Source: Bacillota bacterium (GTDB lineage Bacteria; Bacillota; Clostridia; Lachnospirales; Lachnospiraceae). From it: a stretch of DNA of 64,000 bases. The first letter of the stretch is position 1, and each line of letters opens with the position of its first letter. Of the stretch, positions 43,034-51,171 are shown in pieces. The DNA is taken from the NCBI GenBank assembly GCA_023420935.1, contig JAEZUR010000039.1:46439-110438 (forward strand). Reading direction: 5' to 3'. The position numbers were made by a program, and so were the translations under genes. The notes below the pieces were generated by a model. That model was given only the letters and a program-made list of their open reading frames with translations. It was not told where the DNA came from and did not search any database.

Positions 43034-43087
43034 GAATCCAATTTTCACAGTTGAATCAATAAATCCAAAGAACACCAATCGTTCTTT
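43026..43087 (+). promoter_or_regulatory. Two hairpins between gdpP and rplI
   Basis: AACTGTGA..TCACAGTT (43026-43052) spans the gdpP stop, and AAAGAAC/GTTCTTT (43067-43073 with 43081-43087) lies 19 bases before the L9 ribosome site. Neither has a T-run. They may be processing or feedback elements. Confidence 0.4.
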
Positions 43088-43112
43088 GAGACAGTTAGGA
43101 GGCTATAAATAG

Positions 43113-43559
43113 ATGGATATTATTTTATTAGAAGATGTGAAAACATTAGGAAAAAAAGGTCAACTTGTAAAAGTAAATGATGGTTATGCAAGAAACTATA
43201 TATTGCCTAAGAAATTAGGATTAGAAGCAACACCTAAGAATTTAAATGAACTGAAACTTCAAAAGGCTAATGAAGAAAAGAGATTGCAAGAGATACTAGA
43301 AGAGGCTCAAAGCTTTGCAAAAGAAATCTCAGAAAAATCGGTAGAAGTTAAAATGAAAGCTGGAGAAGGCGGAAGAACATTTGGATCTATCTCAACCAAG
43401 GAAATTGCTACAGCAGCGAAAGAGCAACTTGGATTCGATATTGATAAGAAGAAAATGCAGTTAGCAGATCCAATTAAAAACTTTGGAGTATATCATGTAG
43501 GAATTAAACTTCACCCAAAGGTTACTGCTGAATTGAAAGTTAAGGTTACAGAGTTATAG
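43113..43559 (+). CDS. rplI: Ribosomal protein L9
   Basis: Large-subunit protein, 148 aa. The N-terminal signature MDIILLEDVKTLGKKGQLVKVNDGYARNYI is complete, followed by a long connecting helix (about 45-75) and the C-terminal domain ending in IKLHPKVTAELKVKV. TTAGGAGG lies upstream. It is between gdpP and dnaB in the conserved order. Confidence 0.98.
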   Translation: MDIILLEDVKTLGKKGQLVKVNDGYARNYILPKKLGLEATPKNLNELKLQKANEEKRLQEILEEAQSFAKEISEKSVEVKMKAGEGGRTFGSISTKEIATAAKEQLGFDIDKKKMQLADPIKNFGVYHVGIKLHPKVTAELKVKVTEL

Positions 43560-43586
43560 AAACAAAAGAAAGGCAGGGAGCAGATC

Positions 43587-44918
43587 ATGGACGAGGCGTT
43601 AATAAAAAAGGTTCTTCCTCATAATGTAGAAGCAGAACAGTCTGTTATTGGTTCCATGATTATGGATAGGGATGCAATCACCACTGCCTCGGAACTATTA
43701 AGTTCAGAGGATTTCTATCAACATCAATACGGTGTTTTATTTGATGCCATGATAGAATTATATAGTGAAGGAAAACCAGTCGATTTAATTACACTGCAGA
43801 ATAAATTAAAAGAAAAAGAACTTCCAGCGGAATTAAGTAGTCTTGAATTTATTAGAGACTTAATAACCGCAGTACCTACTTCCGCTAACGTAAAGTATTA
43901 TGCGGGAATTGTAAGTGAGAAAGCGATTCTTCGTCGGTTAATTAAAGTAACAGAAGGAATTGCTAATGAGTGTTATCTTAATAAAGAACCAGTTGAGACT
44001 ATATTAGAACAAACAGAAAAGCAAGTATTTGATGTAGTTCAGAATAAATCTTCCAGTGATTATGTGGATATTAAAGAGATTGTTTTAAGTTCTTTAGAGA
44101 GTATCGAATCCGCTTCAAAGAGTAAGGGAAGTGTAACAGGTATTGCTACTGGTTTTTATGACTTAGATTACAAAACTGCAGGGTTACAGCCTTCGGATTT
44201 GATCTTAGTGGCAGCAAGACCTTCTATGGGTAAAACAGCATTTGTATTAAATGTTGCAGAATATGTGGCATTAAAATCCAATGTGTGTACTGCTATTTTC
44301 AGTCTGGAAATGTCTAAGGATCAGCTTGTTAAGCGTATTATATCCATGAATTCAAAAGTGGATTCTCAAGCAATCCGTAGTGGTGAATTACAAGATGAAG
44401 ACTGGGCTAAGATTGTGGAAAGTGCGAAAACAATTGGTAATTCTGGGTTAATCATAGATGATACACCAGGTATCTCTATCGCAGAACTTCGTTCGAAATG
44501 CAGAAAATATAAACTAGAACATAATTTGGGACTGGTTATTATTGATTACTTACAGCTGATGTCCGGAAGTAAGAAGAGTGAATCTAGACAACAGGAAATT
44601 TCTGAAATCTCTCGATCTTTAAAGGCATTAGCAAGGGAGATTAGTGCACCGGTAGTTGCACTGTCACAGTTAAGCCGTGCGGTTGAACAAAGACCAGATA
44701 AAAGGCCAATGCTTTCTGACCTACGTGAATCTGGAGCCATCGAGCAGGATGCCGACGTTGTTATGTTTATATATCGTGATGATTATTATAATCACGATTC
44801 AGAAGATGCAGGAGTATCAGAAATTATTATTGGTAAGCAGAGAAATGGTCCAACTGGTACTGTAAAATTAGCTTGGCTATCTCAGTTTACAAAGTTTGCG
44901 AATTTAGAAAGAAGTTAA
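43587..44918 (+). CDS. dnaB: Replicative DNA helicase
   Basis: Hexameric helicase of the replication fork. N-terminal DnaB domain (HNVEAEQSVIGSMIMD), linker, then the RecA-type motor: Walker A ARPSMGKTAF (about 205-214), Walker B LVIIDYLQLM, LSQLSRAVEQRPDKRP and the C-terminal ESGAIEQDADVVMFIYRDDYY. 443 aa. It follows rplI by 27 bases with AGGCAGGGAG as ribosome site, and is terminated by a strong hairpin. Confidence 0.98.
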   Translation: MDEALIKKVLPHNVEAEQSVIGSMIMDRDAITTASELLSSEDFYQHQYGVLFDAMIELYSEGKPVDLITLQNKLKEKELPAELSSLEFIRDLITAVPTSANVKYYAGIVSEKAILRRLIKVTEGIANECYLNKEPVETILEQTEKQVFDVVQNKSSSDYVDIKEIVLSSLESIESASKSKGSVTGIATGFYDLDYKTAGLQPSDLILVAARPSMGKTAFVLNVAEYVALKSNVCTAIFSLEMSKDQLVKRIISMNSKVDSQAIRSGELQDEDWAKIVESAKTIGNSGLIIDDTPGISIAELRSKCRKYKLEHNLGLVIIDYLQLMSGSKKSESRQQEISEISRSLKALAREISAPVVALSQLSRAVEQRPDKRPMLSDLRESGAIEQDADVVMFIYRDDYYNHDSEDAGVSEIIIGKQRNGPTGTVKLAWLSQFTKFANLERS

Positions 44919-44924
44919 TGGTAT

Positions 44925-44974
44925 GTCATCATAATTCTACGAGTATTAGAATAGAATTATGGTGACTATTTTTA
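44925..44974 (+). terminator. Terminator after dnaB
   Basis: GTCATCATAATTCTA pairs with TAGAATTATGGTGAC (44925-44939 with 44952-44966, one mismatch) followed by TATTTTT. Confidence 0.8.
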
Positions 44975-44990
44975 TGTAGGAAGTTAATTG

Positions 44991-45812
44991 ATGGGATATT
45001 ATGTTACAGTAGAACCTAACGTGAATGTTTATGTAGAAGATCTTAATCCAGAAAGTAACAAGGTAATCGTGTTTCTTCACGGCTGGCCAGGAAGTCACGA
45101 ACTGTTTGAATACCAGCTTAATCGGTTACCCAGAATGGGTTATCGTTGCATTGGAATAGATCAAAGAGGGTTCGGCAAGTCGGATCGACCGTTTACAGGC
45201 TATGACTATGACTCGTTAGCTGATGATGTTCGCGCGGTAATTGAAATGCTAAAACTAAGAAATGTAATACTTGTGGGACATTCTACTGGTGGTGCAATTG
45301 CAGTAAGATATATGGCAAGGCACAATGAATATGGAGTGAAGAAGTTAGTACTGTGTGCAGCCGCTGCACCAAGCCTTATCAAACGTAACTATTTCCCTTA
45401 TGGATTACAAAAGAAAGATGTAGAAAATATCATAAAAGAAACAGATACAGATCGCCCAAATATGCTTCGACATTTTGGAGAGACCTTTTTCTATCAACAT
45501 ACATCACAACCTCTTAATGACTGGTTTTTTTACTTGGGATTACAAGCGGCACCATGGGCTACAGCCAAAGTAGCCAACACATGGTTAGGCGAAGAAAAAC
45601 TATTTTATGACCTAAGCGAGATACAAGTCCCCACTTTAATCTTACATGGAATTCACGATAAAGTTTGCCTTTTCCAACTAGGCGAAGCCCAAAGAAATTC
45701 CATTAAAAACTCCAAACTAGTCCCTTTCGAATTCAGCGGCCACGGCCTATTCTACGACGAGCGAGCCAAATTTAACGACGAACTAGTAAAATTCATAGAA
45801 TGCTACGAGTGA
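44991..45812 (+). CDS. Alpha/beta hydrolase fold protein
   Basis: Soluble hydrolase of 273 aa. The oxyanion motif FLHGWPGS (about 27-34), the nucleophile elbow GHSTGG (about 95-100), Asp in LHGIHDKVC and His in FSGHGLFYD make a full triad, as in haloperoxidase/epoxide-hydrolase-like enzymes. The substrate is unknown. ATG at 44991 has AGGAAG six bases upstream. The last 70 or so codons switch to C-ending and CTA codons (GGC, GCC, TTC, AAC, CTA), unlike the first two thirds and the rest of the window; see findings. A long hairpin lies 75 bases downstream. Confidence 0.87.
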   Translation: MGYYVTVEPNVNVYVEDLNPESNKVIVFLHGWPGSHELFEYQLNRLPRMGYRCIGIDQRGFGKSDRPFTGYDYDSLADDVRAVIEMLKLRNVILVGHSTGGAIAVRYMARHNEYGVKKLVLCAAAAPSLIKRNYFPYGLQKKDVENIIKETDTDRPNMLRHFGETFFYQHTSQPLNDWFFYLGLQAAPWATAKVANTWLGEEKLFYDLSEIQVPTLILHGIHDKVCLFQLGEAQRNSIKNSKLVPFEFSGHGLFYDERAKFNDELVKFIECYE

Positions 45813-45887
45813 TAGTATAAGTACACAACAAATTAATATACATAAGGATTATTAAATATTAATTACTTAATAATTAACATTATATAC

Positions 45888-46076
45888 TGCCATTACCCAG
45901 CCGATTCCATATGCCCCTTGGTGTTACCCTAATGCACTGTTGAGAATACAAAAGGCTCAATACTGCCCACCCAAGGCGAAAATACATGTTCGACTGGGGC
46001 GGGCAGTATTGGGCCTTTTGTATTCTCATCTGTGTGTGAGGTGACACCAAGGGGCATATGGAATTGGCGTCCGGCA
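45888..46076. repeat. Long hairpin C, 189 nt
   Basis: Outer arms of 21 perfect pairs (45904-45924 with 46044-46064), extended at both ends (TGCC/GGCA at 45888 and 46073), and inner arms of 28 bases with a single G-T pair (45940-45967 with 46001-46028), then a C/G-rich tip. Small ORFs through it on the minus strand are a by-product of the palindrome. It lies between the hydrolase and the MerR-type gene. Confidence 0.85.
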
Positions 46077-46186
46077 TTCAACATAAACTTAGTACTAATT
46101 TGATGTTCCAGGTCTCCTTTTGACAGTTTGAACAGAGACTTGGGACTCTTTGTCGACAACTTAAATGTAAAAATGTGGAATGATTA

Positions 46187-46236
46187 TTGCAATTGTAATT
46201 TGCTATGATATAATGTAATAAATGTAAATTTATTAC
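46187..46236 (+). promoter_or_regulatory. Promoter and dyad of the MerR-type gene
   Basis: TTGCAA (46187-46192), 16-base spacer, TATAAT (46209-46214). Directly after it lies a dyad GTAATAAA..TTTATTAC (46215-46222 with 46229-46236), covering the probable transcription start. Confidence 0.6.
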
Positions 46237-46256
46237 AACTAATAGGAGGTTATTCC

Positions 46257-46889
46257 ATGAGTGAAATCAGGTACATAATATCAGATGCTTCAAAAAAAGT
46301 TGATGTAGAACCACATGTTTTGAGGTACTGGGAAGAGGAGTTAAATCTTGATATCCCGCGTAATGAAATGGGACATCGTTACTATATGGAAGAACATATT
46401 GAGATGTTAAGAACGATAAAGATACTGAAGGAGCAGGGATTTCAGTTAAAAGCAATTAAAATGTTGCTTCCTGATATTAATAAAATTGAGACCTTAGACC
46501 CCCAAAGTATATTAAAACTAAAAGAAGAGCTAAATGAAAAAGCAGGTTACATGGAGGAGGAGACAAGCATGTTAGAGACCAAGGAGGTTAGTTCCCCAGG
46601 GGACAAGATGGAACAGTTTCAAGTAATTATGAATAATATAATCACCAATGCATTGCGTGATAACAATAAAGATTTATCCGATACCATAAGTGGATCAGTT
46701 TCAGATTCCGTAATTAAAGAAATGGATTATTTAATTCGATTAAAAGAAGAGAGAGAAGAAGAACGATTTAAGAAATTAGATGAAACCATTCGAAACTTTC
46801 AAAGATCCAGACAGGAGATTGCAGCAACTGAATTCAAGGTACAAAATAAAAAGATAAATAAAAAGAAAAGGTTGTTTCAAAACAAATAA
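46257..46889 (+). CDS. MerR-type HTH regulator with coiled-coil tail
   Basis: 210-aa protein. The winged HTH is at the N-terminus: YIISDASKKVDVEPHVLRYWEEELN, GHRYYMEEHIEMLRTIKILKEQGFQLKAIKMLL. The WEEEL/RNEMGHRYY wing is typical of the group that reads promoter DNA without a small ligand-binding Cys cluster. After about residue 90 it is acidic and then coiled-coil (RLKEEREEERFKKLDETIRNFQ), ending in a basic Lys/Asn-rich tip. The effector is unknown. AGGAGG precedes the ATG. A dyad at its transcription start suggests autoregulation. Confidence 0.85.
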   Translation: MSEIRYIISDASKKVDVEPHVLRYWEEELNLDIPRNEMGHRYYMEEHIEMLRTIKILKEQGFQLKAIKMLLPDINKIETLDPQSILKLKEELNEKAGYMEEETSMLETKEVSSPGDKMEQFQVIMNNIITNALRDNNKDLSDTISGSVSDSVIKEMDYLIRLKEEREEERFKKLDETIRNFQRSRQEIAATEFKVQNKKINKKKRLFQNK

Positions 46890-46894
46890 ACAAC

Positions 46895-47821
46895 CTAATC
46901 AAGTGATATTTGGAAGTGTTGGTAATCCTTACTAGAACTCCAGTTACCACCCCAGGTAAAACCATACTTGGTAAAAATCTGATAGCATATATCATTGGTA
47001 TCAATATAATAAGGACAAGCTAGGGTGCGATCGGCATAAATTGCTCCATTAACAGGAAGAACGGAGCGCTCTCCTTTGCCTGGGCGTACATAGGGGTTAT
47101 AGAGTGGATTTATGTCAATTGCGATTCCTTGGCTGTGCTTAGAAAGATTTGTTGTTCCATCAATGACACGGTAATTAAAACAGGATGAATTATTATCTTC
47201 CATAGAGGCTTCATCGTCTGCATCATACTCGTCAATTAGTACCATTTTTTCAATGGGATATTTGGCCTCATACAATTCTTTAAAAATCTTTATTACAGTA
47301 TCGGCTATCGCCTCATTTACAATTAATTCACCAACGTGAGTCTCATGGTCAAATCCATAGTGTAATATCTTTACGTATCGTAAGTCTGTTAGAGGTATCT
47401 TACAATCTTCCTTATACGATTTATTTAATATCCGAGTATATATTTCATCTGAAATTTTACTTTTATTAAAATAGGTTTCCATGGTTACCTCATCTAAACT
47501 TTCAGGGTTAATAATAGAGAATGCAGGAATATCTTCTGCTGGTTCAGGTGTGATTGTATTATGTGTTTGAAACGGTGTTTCTTCAGGTGTATTTTCTGCT
47601 GTTTTAAGTGTAGTTGGTAATGGTGAAGGCGTAGATGTTTCTAATGTTGGTTCTGTAGGAATGGATTCTCTGGGATTTAATGTTGCAGAAGATCTGTGAG
47701 AAGTAAAAGTATCTTTCTTAAGCGAAATACCAAAGAAAGTACTAGAATTCTTTACGATTAGAATAATACAGACCAAGCTAAATAGTATGACAATACCATT
47801 AGCATATCCCTTCCTTTTCAT
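46895..47821 (-). CDS. M15-family peptidase (D-Ala-D-Ala carboxypeptidase-like), membrane-anchored
   Basis: 308-aa extracytoplasmic peptidase. A signal anchor (about 8-24), a Ser/Thr/Pro/Glu-rich linker (about 40-95, STPSPLPTTL) and a C-terminal M15 domain are seen. The domain carries SKHSQGIAIDINPLYNP (His and Asp zinc ligands) and a final YQHFQISL (His), as in the VanX/M15-4 type. ATG at 47821 with GGGGTAA upstream is preferred; an upstream TTG overlaps the neighbour. It follows the small 90-aa gene on the same strand. Second M15 enzyme of the window, with its linker at the N- rather than the C-terminus. Confidence 0.88.
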   Translation of the reverse strand: MKRKGYANGIVILFSLVCIILIVKNSSTFFGISLKKDTFTSHRSSATLNPRESIPTEPTLETSTPSPLPTTLKTAENTPEETPFQTHNTITPEPAEDIPAFSIINPESLDEVTMETYFNKSKISDEIYTRILNKSYKEDCKIPLTDLRYVKILHYGFDHETHVGELIVNEAIADTVIKIFKELYEAKYPIEKMVLIDEYDADDEASMEDNNSSCFNYRVIDGTTNLSKHSQGIAIDINPLYNPYVRPGKGERSVLPVNGAIYADRTLACPYYIDTNDICYQIFTKYGFTWGGNWSSSKDYQHFQISLD

Positions 47822-47838
47822 CTTATTACCCCACTTTC

Positions 47839-48111
47839 TCAATCATCTTCTTCAATAACATGAATCTCAAGATAATCAAAATCAATGGTATCAATAAAAT
47901 TATCCTGAGTAAATCTTGTTTTATCATGGCGTTTAAAATCAACTACGGTTGAATCTAGCCAAATTGGTTTTGATAAATCGAATTGATAGCAGACTTCATC
48001 AATTGCTTGATAGATCTTTCGTGTGCGGTTTAAATTTATATCATCATTACAGATAACAGTGTCTTTTATTAGCTTGTTATTCGTAAATACTTTGGCCCAT
48101 AAGCGGAACAT
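47839..48111 (-). CDS. Small conserved-type protein of unknown function
   Basis: 90-aa protein, not recognised. It starts MFRLWAKVFTNNKLIKDTVI, has a helix-forming RTRKIYQAIDEVCYQFDLSKP and a C-terminal acidic strand FDYLEIHVIEEDD. No Cys cluster, membrane helix or catalytic motif. ATG at 48111 has AAGGAG nine bases upstream. It ends 17 bases before the M15 peptidase start, suggesting cotranscription, and is divergent from niaR. Confidence 0.7.
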   Translation of the reverse strand: MFRLWAKVFTNNKLIKDTVICNDDINLNRTRKIYQAIDEVCYQFDLSKPIWLDSTVVDFKRHDKTRFTQDNFIDTIDFDYLEIHVIEEDD

Positions 48112-48172
48112 GTGGTTTCTCCTTTTATATATCATATTAAATAGTTCAATGATTTAGTAAGGATTTAAGTAT

Positions 48173-48224
48173 AACACTTAGGTGAAATTTTTTGAAGACC
48201 TTTTTGCGGAAAAACCTTAGTGTT
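48173..48224. promoter_or_regulatory. Inverted repeat, candidate NiaR operator
   Basis: AACACTTAGGT (48173-48183) and ACCTTAGTGTT (48214-48224) are inverted copies with one mismatch. The second arm overlaps the -35 of the niaR promoter. No consensus is claimed; the assignment rests on position and symmetry. Confidence 0.5.
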
Positions 48225-48251
48225 GACCAAGTTACATTTTCCAAGTAAAAT
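48223..48251 (+). promoter_or_regulatory. niaR promoter
   Basis: TTGACC (48223-48228), exact 17-base spacer, TAAAAT (48246-48251), 40 bases before the GTG start. Confidence 0.65.
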
Positions 48252-48290
48252 GAAGCAAGAGTGAGATTACAGGTGAAGGGAAGGATTAAA

Positions 48291-48806
48291 GTGGAAGGTC
48301 AAGAAAGAAGAAATGCAATCATGGAGATTCTAAGACAAGAAACCAATGCCATATCAGGTACAGAATTAGCGAAACGTCTTGGAGTGAGTAGGCAAGTTAT
48401 TGTTCAAGATATTGCTTTATTACGAGCAACCAATCGAAATATATTATCAACAACTAAAGGATATATGTTATATTATCAAGAAACACAGAAAGTAAACCGA
48501 TGCTTTATGGTTAAACATACAACGGAACAAATTGAAGATGAACTTTGTACCATCATTGATAATGGTGGTAAGGTCTTAGACGTCATTGTTACCCACGAAA
48601 TATATGGACAGATTACAAAAGATCTTATTATTAGCACCCGACGTGATGTATACGATTTTGTTGATAAAGTGAAAACGAAGAATACAGTGCCTTTAAAAGA
48701 GCTAACAGATGGCATCCATTTTCATACGGTTGAAGCGGATTCACAGGAAATACTTGACCTGATTCAACAAGAGTTAGAAGCCAAACATTATCTGCAGAAA
48801 AGCTGA
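48291..48806 (+). CDS. niaR: Transcription repressor NiaR (HTH_11 plus 3H domain)
   Basis: 171-aa repressor of niacin uptake and NAD synthesis genes; nicotinic acid is the corepressor. The N-terminal HTH (RRNAIMEILRQETNAISGTELAKRLGVSRQVIVQDIALLR) and the 3H domain (about 75-170) are complete, with conserved His in FMVKHTTEQ, VTHEIYGQI and GIHFHTVEA. GTG at 48291 matches the family N-terminus and has AAGG upstream; GTGs at 48261 and 48273 are less likely. It is followed after 13 bases by an EIIC-like permease. pncB in this window is a plausible target. Confidence 0.92.
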   Translation: MEGQERRNAIMEILRQETNAISGTELAKRLGVSRQVIVQDIALLRATNRNILSTTKGYMLYYQETQKVNRCFMVKHTTEQIEDELCTIIDNGGKVLDVIVTHEIYGQITKDLIISTRRDVYDFVDKVKTKNTVPLKELTDGIHFHTVEADSQEILDLIQQELEAKHYLQKS

Positions 48807-48819
48807 AAGGATGGGGAAT

Positions 48820-49863
48820 ATGGGGAAGATATTTAATCGAATTTTTGTAGATGGCATGGGAGGAATGACCCTTGGAATCTTTTCTACTTTAATACTAGGT
48901 ACCATTATTGGACAGATTGGATCATTTATCAATGGGCAGATTGGGGAACAGTTGATTGCACTAGGTACCTTATTAATTGGATTAACGGGAGCAGGAATTG
49001 GATGTGGTGTAGCAGTAAAACTTAAGGAAGATGCGCTAGTTGTTTTATCGGCTGCAATTGCAGGCATGATTGGTGCTTATTCGGATAAAATATTAGCTGG
49101 GGGGAATATTTCGTTTCATAGTAATATGAATCTTATCATTGCATTTCTTGCGGCTTATGTAGCCACGGAGGTGGGCCACTTCCTTTCTGGGAGAACAAAG
49201 TTAGACCTTATAGTGATTCCTATTCCATCCATATTGTTAGGTGGTGGAGCTGCTATTTTGGTTACTCCATTTTCAGCGAAAGCTATGAGCTCTATTGTAG
49301 ACTTGATTCAATGGGGCACCGAACAAAATCATTTGATAATGGGTGTAGTGATTGCTGTAATTATGGGAATACTTTCTATATTACCCATGCATATGGCTGC
49401 ATTTGGGATAATGATTTCATTAAGTGGAGAGGCAGCAGGTGCAGCAACCATTGGTTGTTGTGCTAGTATGGTAGGATTTGCAGTTGCTAGTTTTCGGGAA
49501 AATGGAGTTGGTGGGTTCTTGGCACAGGGATTTGGTTCTAGCGTTTTACAATTACCGAATGTACTACGAAAACCAATTATTTGGATCCCAACTATCCTAA
49601 CCAGTGCAATTCTTGGTCCTATTGGTACAATTGATTGGTTTCACATGGTCAACAATAAAATAGGTGCAGTTATGGGTAGCACAGGATTAATTGGACAGGT
49701 TATGGCATACCGTACCATGATAAAGACAGATGAAATGCTTCTTGTTATCATAAAAATTGTTGCACTACATTTGGTGTTGCCCGGAATACTTGCTTATGGA
49801 ATTGCAGAATTTATGCGCAAAAATAGGTGGATTAAGAATGGAGATATGAAAATTCATGTGTAA
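48820..49863 (+). CDS. PTS EIIC-like membrane protein (PTS_EIIC_2 type)
   Basis: Polytopic membrane protein of 347 aa with about nine or ten helices, Gly-rich throughout (GMGGMTLGIFSTLILGTIIGQIG; GIGCGVAVKLKEDALVVLSAAIAGMIGAY). This matches the EIIC_2 type of stand-alone permease-like proteins in Firmicutes, which lack attached EIIA/EIIB domains. The transported compound is unknown. It is cotranscribed with niaR, so a niacin-related substrate is a guess. ATG at 48820 is preferred because the ATG at 48811 abuts the ribosome site. It overlaps the CapA-like gene by eight bases. Confidence 0.8.
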   Translation: MGKIFNRIFVDGMGGMTLGIFSTLILGTIIGQIGSFINGQIGEQLIALGTLLIGLTGAGIGCGVAVKLKEDALVVLSAAIAGMIGAYSDKILAGGNISFHSNMNLIIAFLAAYVATEVGHFLSGRTKLDLIVIPIPSILLGGGAAILVTPFSAKAMSSIVDLIQWGTEQNHLIMGVVIAVIMGILSILPMHMAAFGIMISLSGEAAGAATIGCCASMVGFAVASFRENGVGGFLAQGFGSSVLQLPNVLRKPIIWIPTILTSAILGPIGTIDWFHMVNNKIGAVMGSTGLIGQVMAYRTMIKTDEMLLVIIKIVALHLVLPGILAYGIAEFMRKNRWIKNGDMKIHV

Positions 49864-51109
49864 TGAACGAAAGTTTTTCTTGCTTTCTTGTTTCTTGTTG
49901 TTTGGACTACTTTTATCAGCTTGTCAATTTGACAATAGTATGGATTCAAAAGATACCATTGCTCATGTGGGTTCAACGGAGCCTCCGTCAGCTGCGATAG
50001 AGGCATGGAATCAATTGCAGGAAATATCAGCATCACCAGAGCCAACAATAGCACCCACACCAAAACCTTCACCTATGAATGTGACCTTACTTGCCGTAGG
50101 GGATGATTTGGTGCATGAAGAGGTAATTGATAGTGGGGGGCAACAAGGTCGTGATTATAATTATGATCATTTATTTGCACAGATGAAAGAACGGATAACA
50201 GCAGCAGACATAGCGGTGATTAATCAGGAAACAATATTAGGTGGAGAGGAGCTGGGGTATTCGGGGTATCCTACTTTTAATTCGCCTACCCAGATTGGTG
50301 ATGCTATTGCCAAAGCAGGATTTGATGTGGTTCTACAAGCCAGTAATCATGCTATGGATAAAGGAAAGCAAGGTATAAAAAATACGCTAGAATTCTGGAA
50401 GAAGTATCCGGAAATCTCTGTGCTAGGTATTCATCAATCGCAAAAAGATCAAAGAGACATTTGTGTGATTGAGAGAAATGCTATAAAAATAGCAGTATTA
50501 AATGCCACGTATGGATTGAATGGCATTACTCTTTCTAATGAAAATGCCTTTCGAGTAGATATTCTAAAAGAAGATTGGATGAAAGAACAGATTAAGGAAG
50601 CGAAAGAAATGGCAGATGTGGTCGTGGTTTTTGCCCACTGGGGTACGGAATATGTTTATAAAGCAGACGAAGTGCAAAAGAAATGGACCGATTTTTTTGC
50701 AGATCAGGGAGTTGATCTGGTGATTGGAAGTCACCCTCATGTGATTCAGCCAGCTGAATGGGTAGAAGGGAAACAGGGTAATAGAATGCTAGTTTACTAC
50801 TCTTTAGGTAATTATATATCATATCAGAAGAAGGCACCAAGAATGCTAGGAGAGATGGCGGAAGTAACATTTACAAAAACAGAAGATGGAGTCAAGATTA
50901 CCGAAGCATCCGTTACACCAATAGTCACCCATTATGAGAAGAAATCAGACTATCAGTTTGCTACCTATCTTCTTTCGGATTATACACAAGAGTTAGCTTT
51001 AAAACATGGTGTGCTAGAGAAAGAAGAAAACAGTCCATTTTCTCTAGAATATCTGAAAGACTTATCCACAAAAGTGCTAGGAGATTGGAAGAAAATTAAC
51101 ATAAAATGA
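49856..51109 (+). CDS. CapA-like metallophosphatase-fold lipoprotein
   Basis: 417-aa lipoprotein. Signal with lipobox LLLSAC (about 18-23) anchors it outside the membrane; a Ser/Pro linker (PTIAPTPKPSP) follows. The PGA_cap/CapA domain shows AVGDDLVHEEV (metal Asp), INQETILGG, ASNHAMDKG, VFAHWGTEY and IGSHPHVIQPAEW, and LVYYSLGNYIS. Family members take part in poly-gamma-glutamate capsule anchoring or act as phosphodiesterases; with no capB/capC near, the role is open. ATG at 49856 overlaps the EIIC-like gene, implying one operon with niaR. Confidence 0.9.
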   Translation: MCNERKFFLLSCFLLFGLLLSACQFDNSMDSKDTIAHVGSTEPPSAAIEAWNQLQEISASPEPTIAPTPKPSPMNVTLLAVGDDLVHEEVIDSGGQQGRDYNYDHLFAQMKERITAADIAVINQETILGGEELGYSGYPTFNSPTQIGDAIAKAGFDVVLQASNHAMDKGKQGIKNTLEFWKKYPEISVLGIHQSQKDQRDICVIERNAIKIAVLNATYGLNGITLSNENAFRVDILKEDWMKEQIKEAKEMADVVVVFAHWGTEYVYKADEVQKKWTDFFADQGVDLVIGSHPHVIQPAEWVEGKQGNRMLVYYSLGNYISYQKKAPRMLGEMAEVTFTKTEDGVKITEASVTPIVTHYEKKSDYQFATYLLSDYTQELALKHGVLEKEENSPFSLEYLKDLSTKVLGDWKKINIK

Positions 51110-51171
51110 TAGAATAATACAGGCTCATATGATAAAATTAACCTAACAATGGATAGAAAGGATGAGGGTAT

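Noticed and set aside
45880..46159. Two overlapping minus-strand ORFs
   Set aside because: They run through hairpin C and arise from the palindrome; no family resemblance or good start.
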